Below are positions 40,291 through 43,680 of a DNA stretch of 43,680 nucleotides, one piece after another. The position numbers and the translations under genes were made by a program. The DNA is from Bacillus sp. HNG (GTDB lineage: Bacteria; Bacillota; Bacilli; Bacillales; Bacillaceae_L), in contig NZ_QUQV01000024.1 of the NCBI RefSeq assembly GCF_003400205.1, positions 1 through 43,680 of the forward strand, read 5' to 3'. Each line of letters starts with the position of its first letter. Position 1 is the stretch's first letter. Under the pieces are notes generated by a model. The model saw only the letters and a program-made list of their open reading frames with translations, made no database searches and was not told where the DNA came from.

Positions 40291-41202
40291 ATGAAGAGGG
40301 CACGTATTATATATAACCCAACCTCAGGAAGAGAGTTGTTCAAACGGCATTTGCCTGAGGTATTAGAGAAATTAGAAAGAGCAGGATATGAAACCTCATG
40401 CCATGCGACAACTGGAGCGGGGGATGCAACCAATGCTGCACGAATCGCAGTTGAAAGGAAGTATGACCTTGTTATAGCTGCCGGTGGAGATGGGACGATC
40501 AATGAAGTTGTTAATGGTCTGGCCGAACAGGAATACCGCCCAACTTTAGGTATTATTCCAGTTGGTACAACTAACGACTTTGCCCGTGCAATTGGGGTGC
40601 CTCGAAATATTGAGGGTGCTTGTGATGTAATTATTGAAGGAAACTCTGTTCCGATTGATATAGGTCGGATAAATGATAAATATTTTATCAATATTGCCGG
40701 CGGAGGAAGGTTAACCGAGTTAACTTATGAGGTGCCAAGTAAGCTGAAAACGATGCTAGGACAGCTTGCGTATTATTTAAAAGGGATGGAGATGCTTCCG
40801 TCTATACGTCCAACCGAGGTTAGCATTGAGTATGATGGAAAGCTGTATGAGGGCGAGATCATGTTATTCCTCGTTTCCTTAACCAATTCTGTTGGAGGTT
40901 TTGAAAAGCTAGCACCAGATTCATCGCTCAATGATGGATTGTTTGATTTGTTAATTTTAAAAAAGGCAAACTTAGCCGATTTCATCAAGGTGGCGACACT
41001 TGCGATACGCGGAGAGCATATCAATGACCCGCATGTGATTTACACAAAAGCAAATCGCGTTAAGGTAAACCCAACAGAAAAGATGCAGATCAATCTGGAT
41101 GGAGAATATGGTGGCTTACTACCTGGCGAATTTGTGAATTTGTATCAGCATATTAATGTATTGGTATCGAAAGAAAAAGCAGAGAAAATGGATAAAGAGT
41201 AA
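40291..41202 (+). CDS. dagK: Diacylglycerol kinase DgkB/DagK
   Basis: The enzyme phosphorylates diacylglycerol left over from lipoteichoic acid synthesis, returning it to phospholipid synthesis. GGDGTINEVVNGL (65-77) is the nucleotide-binding signature; PVGTTNDFARAIG follows. From ATG 40291 the protein has 303 residues and the N-terminus MKRARIIYNPTSGRE, both equal to B. subtilis DgkB; upstream in-frame ATGs add residues not seen in the family. In B. subtilis it likewise precedes the RlmCD gene. Confidence 0.95.
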   Translation: MKRARIIYNPTSGRELFKRHLPEVLEKLERAGYETSCHATTGAGDATNAARIAVERKYDLVIAAGGDGTINEVVNGLAEQEYRPTLGIIPVGTTNDFARAIGVPRNIEGACDVIIEGNSVPIDIGRINDKYFINIAGGGRLTELTYEVPSKLKTMLGQLAYYLKGMEMLPSIRPTEVSIEYDGKLYEGEIMLFLVSLTNSVGGFEKLAPDSSLNDGLFDLLILKKANLADFIKVATLAIRGEHINDPHVIYTKANRVKVNPTEKMQINLDGEYGGLLPGEFVNLYQHINVLVSKEKAEKMDKE

Positions 41203-41210
41203 GTAGAGAA

Positions 41211-41238
41211 AAATCTGGCCTTTAGGTCAGGTTTTTTT
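41211..41238 (+). terminator. Terminator after dagK
   Basis: A 10-bp stem (41211-41220 with 41225-41234, two G-U pairs) with a 4-nt loop and a T-run. Confidence 0.8.
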
Positions 41239-41395
41239 GCTTTTTACCAAGCAATATTGATAATGGAAAAAGAAGGTTATAATAGAATTTATTAATTTGT
41301 AGCCCTGTATGAGAGGTTTCCATAATCATATTTATATAGATTGTAGAAAAGACAATGTTATAGAGGATCTATTCTTTGAAAAGGAGGTAGATAGA

Positions 41396-41721
41396 ATGAC
41401 ACTTAATATGTTTGTAGATATTGTGAAAATGACAATAAACGAAATAAAAGTGTGTAAGCAAAAGAGTAGGAGTGCAGGCTCCAAAATTGAAAAGACTAAA
41501 TACCTTACGTTAGTATATGTAAATATTCTCTTTTTACCTGTATATCTAATCCCGGTTCTTTATTCAATTGCGATTATAATTGGTTCGTTTATTTATGTCC
41601 AATTGTTTTACTAGGGCTGATAATTTGTGTTCCTTTTATTATCTTTGTTTTACTTATCAAGGCTAAAGTGTATCCTGTGATGAAAGAAAATTACTTAAAT
41701 GGGGTATCTGCTAGAAGATAA
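41396..41721 (+). pseudogene. Small membrane-protein gene interrupted by a frameshift
   Basis: AAGGAGG (41380-41386) and ATG 41396 start a frame of 72 codons that ends at TAG 41612-41614 inside its second half. At about 41588-41594 (GTTTATT) coding continues in the -1 frame, with hydrophobic YLCPIVLLGLIICVPFIIF and a charged tail ending ENYLNGVSARR before TAA 41719-41721. Joined, the product has about 108 residues and two membrane segments. One missing T at 41590-41594 would explain it: a true mutation, a sequencing error or, less likely, programmed frameshifting. No family recognised. Confidence 0.6.
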
Positions 41722-41796
41722 CGAAGCGGTTGGCACAACTACCCTCCAGTATGTTACAATCAGTTCAGCATTTTGAACGCAAAGGAAGAATACATA

Positions 41797-43170
41797 ATGA
41801 CAAAACTGAAACCACCAGTTGAAAAAAACACATATTATGATGTCACATTTGAGGATCTTACTCATGATGGGGCGGGCGTGGCGAAAATTGAGGGCTTTCC
41901 GATTTTTGTACCAAATGGCCTTCCTGACGAGAAAGCGAAAATCAAAGTCATCAAGGTGCAGAAAAACTATGGCTTTGGTCGGCTAATCGAGCTCTATGAG
42001 AAAAGCAAATTTCGAATCGATGCCCCTTGTCCGATATATAAAGAATGCGGAGGTTGTCAACTCCAGCATTTAAGTTATGAGGGTCAGTTGGTGGCAAAAC
42101 ACAAACAGGTCCAGCAAGTGTTGACTCGAATTGGAAAGCTCCAAAATATCAAGGTTCATCCAGTTCTTGGAATGGAAAATCCTTGGCGTTATCGGAATAA
42201 GGCACAGGTTCCTGTAGCAGATAGGGAAGGTGGACTTGTAGCAGGATTTTACCAGCAGCGAAGCCATGAAATTATTGATATGGAAGCATGCCTTATCCAA
42301 CAAGAAAAGAACGATTTGGTTGTGCAAACCGTAAAAACAATCTTGGAGAAGTATGGGATTCAAGCCTATGATGAAAAAAACAACAAGGGTACACTTCGCC
42401 ATATCATGGCACGCTATGGTCTTGTCTCAGGTGAAATAATGGTCGTTCTGATCACGAGAACGAAGGATCTCCCACATAAAAATAATATCATCTCGGATAT
42501 TACCACCGAGTTACCCGGAGTTAAATCAATCGTGCAAAATATCAACCCCAAACAGACGAATGTGATATTTGGTCATGAAACAAATGTCCTTTGGGGCGAA
42601 GAGTATATTTACGATAATATTGGTGATATCAAATTTGCCATTTCTGCTCGGTCTTTTTATCAGGTTAATCCGGAGCAAACAAAAGTGCTTTATGATAAAG
42701 CATTGGAATATGCGGAGTTAACGGGTAAAGAAACTGTTATTGATGCTTATTGTGGGATAGGGACAATCTCGTTGTTTCTAGCTCAAAAAGCCAAAAAGGT
42801 ATACGGTGTCGAAATTGTTCCAGAAGCGATTGAAGATGCGAAGCGTAACGCTGCACTAAATAATATTCATAATGCAGAATTTGCAGTTGGAGAAGCTGAG
42901 GTTGTCATCCCGAACTGGTATAAGGATGGGGTTAAAGCGGATGTGATCGTCGTTGACCCTCCACGTAAGGGCTGTGATGCTGCATTATTACAAACCATTT
43001 TAAAAATGAAACCACGGAAAGTCGTGTACGTTTCCTGTAACCCAGCAACACTTGCAAGGGACCTACGGATACTAGAAGATGGTGGATATGAAACGACTGA
43101 AGTACAACCAGTGGATATGTTCCCACACACGGTTCACTGCGAAGCAGTAGCCAAATTAGTTTTAAAATAA
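41797..43170 (+). CDS. rlmCD: 23S rRNA (uracil-5-)-methyltransferase RlmCD
   Basis: The enzyme methylates uracil C5 in 23S rRNA with S-adenosylmethionine; the B. subtilis homologue (YefA) modifies both U747 and U1939. An N-terminal TRAM domain (about 10-66) precedes iron-sulfur ligands Cys78, Cys84, Cys87 ([10 protein letters not shown]) and a Cys near 167. The methyltransferase domain has [21 protein letters not shown] and the catalytic Cys414 in [14 protein letters not shown] 41797 is chosen, with AAAGGAAG 8 nt upstream, over TTG 41773. Length is 457 residues. Confidence 0.94.
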   Translation: MTKLKPPVEKNTYYDVTFEDLTHDGAGVAKIEGFPIFVPNGLPDEKAKIKVIKVQKNYGFGRLIELYEKSKFRIDAPCPIYKECGGCQLQHLSYEGQLVAKHKQVQQVLTRIGKLQNIKVHPVLGMENPWRYRNKAQVPVADREGGLVAGFYQQRSHEIIDMEACLIQQEKNDLVVQTVKTILEKYGIQAYDEKNNKGTLRHIMARYGLVSGEIMVVLITRTKDLPHKNNIISDITTELPGVKSIVQNINPKQTNVIFGHETNVLWGEEYIYDNIGDIKFAISARSFYQVNPEQTKVLYDKALEYAELTGKETVIDAYCGIGTISLFLAQKAKKVYGVEIVPEAIEDAKRNAALNNIHNAEFAVGEAEVVIPNWYKDGVKADVIVVDPPRKGCDAALLQTILKMKPRKVVYVSCNPATLARDLRILEDGGYETTEVQPVDMFPHTVHCEAVAKLVLK

Positions 43171-43238
43171 CAAAATTGTAGGATGTGGAAAGTCTCGTCC
43201 TAGAAGAGTAACGATGAAATACTGGAGGAGTGGTAGAA

Positions 43239-43475
43239 TTGGCCAATTTGAAATTAAAGTCTAAAATCCTTGAAATTGTAGATAACCAAATCCAAATAAA
43301 TGATCCAAAGATTACAAAAGAAACGATGGAACGGTTAATGGATATGGGTTACTCCGATATAGAATCTAAAGAAATGATAGGCAGGGTACTTGTTGAAGAA
43401 ATGTACGATATCTTAAAAAATCAAGTTCCGTTTAATGAAAAACGTTATTCCGATAAATTAAATATGCTTCCGTAG
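43239..43475 (+). CDS. Small conserved-looking hypothetical protein
   Basis: A 78-residue soluble, charged, mostly helical protein (ANLKLKSKILEIVDNQ..., MDMGYSDIESKEMIGRVLVEEMYDILKN). I recall similar small Bacillus proteins without assigned function. The start is TTG 43239, selected because GGAGGAG (43224-43230) lies 8 nt upstream; the GTG at 43230 is inside that site. It follows the RlmCD gene by 68 nt and may be cotranscribed. Confidence 0.65.
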   Translation: MANLKLKSKILEIVDNQIQINDPKITKETMERLMDMGYSDIESKEMIGRVLVEEMYDILKNQVPFNEKRYSDKLNMLP

Positions 43476-43680
43476 CATATACAACCCGATAAATTTCTAA
43501 AAATAATCTGTACTAATCAGCCATTTTTGCGAAATCCTATTTTCAAACAAACATTTCTTACGTTTAGTCAAGTGGTTATTCCATAAAGTTTTATAATATA
43601 TATTTTAGTGGCTGGGGGATTAAAAGAAAACATGACAAATAGACCTATCCATTTACATTTTTTTGAATAGGGCTAGATTT
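43476..43680. other. Right end of the window, no gene seen
   Basis: TATAAT at 43592-43597 could be a -10. ATG 43631 after GGGGGATT opens a frame of only 12 codons (MTNRPIHLHFFE), which I do not call. A real gene may begin beyond the edge. Confidence 0.35.

Noticed and set aside
43631-43669. 12-codon frame at the right edge as a leader peptide
   Set aside because: Too short, no codon bias suggestive of attenuation, and the window ends before any downstream gene can be seen.

Overview
The window is chromosomal DNA of a low-GC, Gram-positive, spore-former-type Bacillota, most likely family Bacillaceae. Gene order matches the Bacillus subtilis purine region (yebE-yebG-purEKBCSQLFMNHD-yerA-yerB-yerC-pcrB-pcrA-ligA-yerH/camS ... 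gatCAB-dgkB-yefA), protein lengths agree closely with B. subtilis, and Shine-Dalgarno sequences are strong with several GTG/TTG starts. I cannot name the species. The rocA-putP pair between camS and gatC, which I recall from B. cereus-type genomes rather than B. subtilis, and the intergenic repeats suggest a relative of B. subtilis rather than B. subtilis itself.

Layout. 1-160: end of an rRNA operon (5S rRNA and terminator). 460-2240: a small DUF3784 membrane protein, a divergent small heat-shock protein, and yebE-yebG. 2241-15798: the complete 12-gene IMP-biosynthesis operon, controlled by a tandem PurR-box, a sigma-A promoter and a guanine-class purine riboswitch with a terminator. 15860-25232: a YgaP-like membrane protein, the adenine deaminase-like yerA, lipoprotein yerB, TrpR-like yerC, then pcrB, pcrA and ligA. 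25246-30930: lipoprotein camS, P5C dehydrogenase, a 53-residue lipoprotein, a HesB-like protein, and the Na+/proline symporter with a 36-residue accessory protein directly upstream. 31342-35062: a thioredoxin-like gene and gatCAB. 35170-40080: a GNAT acetyltransferase, an LprI-type lipoprotein, a small membrane protein with an ECF-type promoter, and a four-gene operon of ECF sigma factor, zinc-type anti-sigma factor, a triplicated multi-spanning membrane protein and a LiaI/LiaF-like protein. 40291-43475: diacylglycerol kinase, a frameshifted small membrane gene, the RlmCD methyltransferase and a small unknown gene.

The intergenic DNA is the least conventional part. A hairpin-rich element (R1) fills three intercistronic gaps (purF-purM, pcrB-pcrA, pcrA-ligA), and a probable relic lies before yerB. 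A different long palindrome (R3) fills purH-purD. A 56-nt micro-element (R2) is nested inside both R1 and R3; the two copies differ by compensatory base changes in their stems. Two tandem arrays, upstream of pcrB and downstream of putP, both have an exact 52-bp period. Two ECF-type promoters (TGAAAC, 16-17 bp, CGTA) lie before small membrane-protein genes at opposite ends of the window and could be targets of the ECF sigma factor encoded here.
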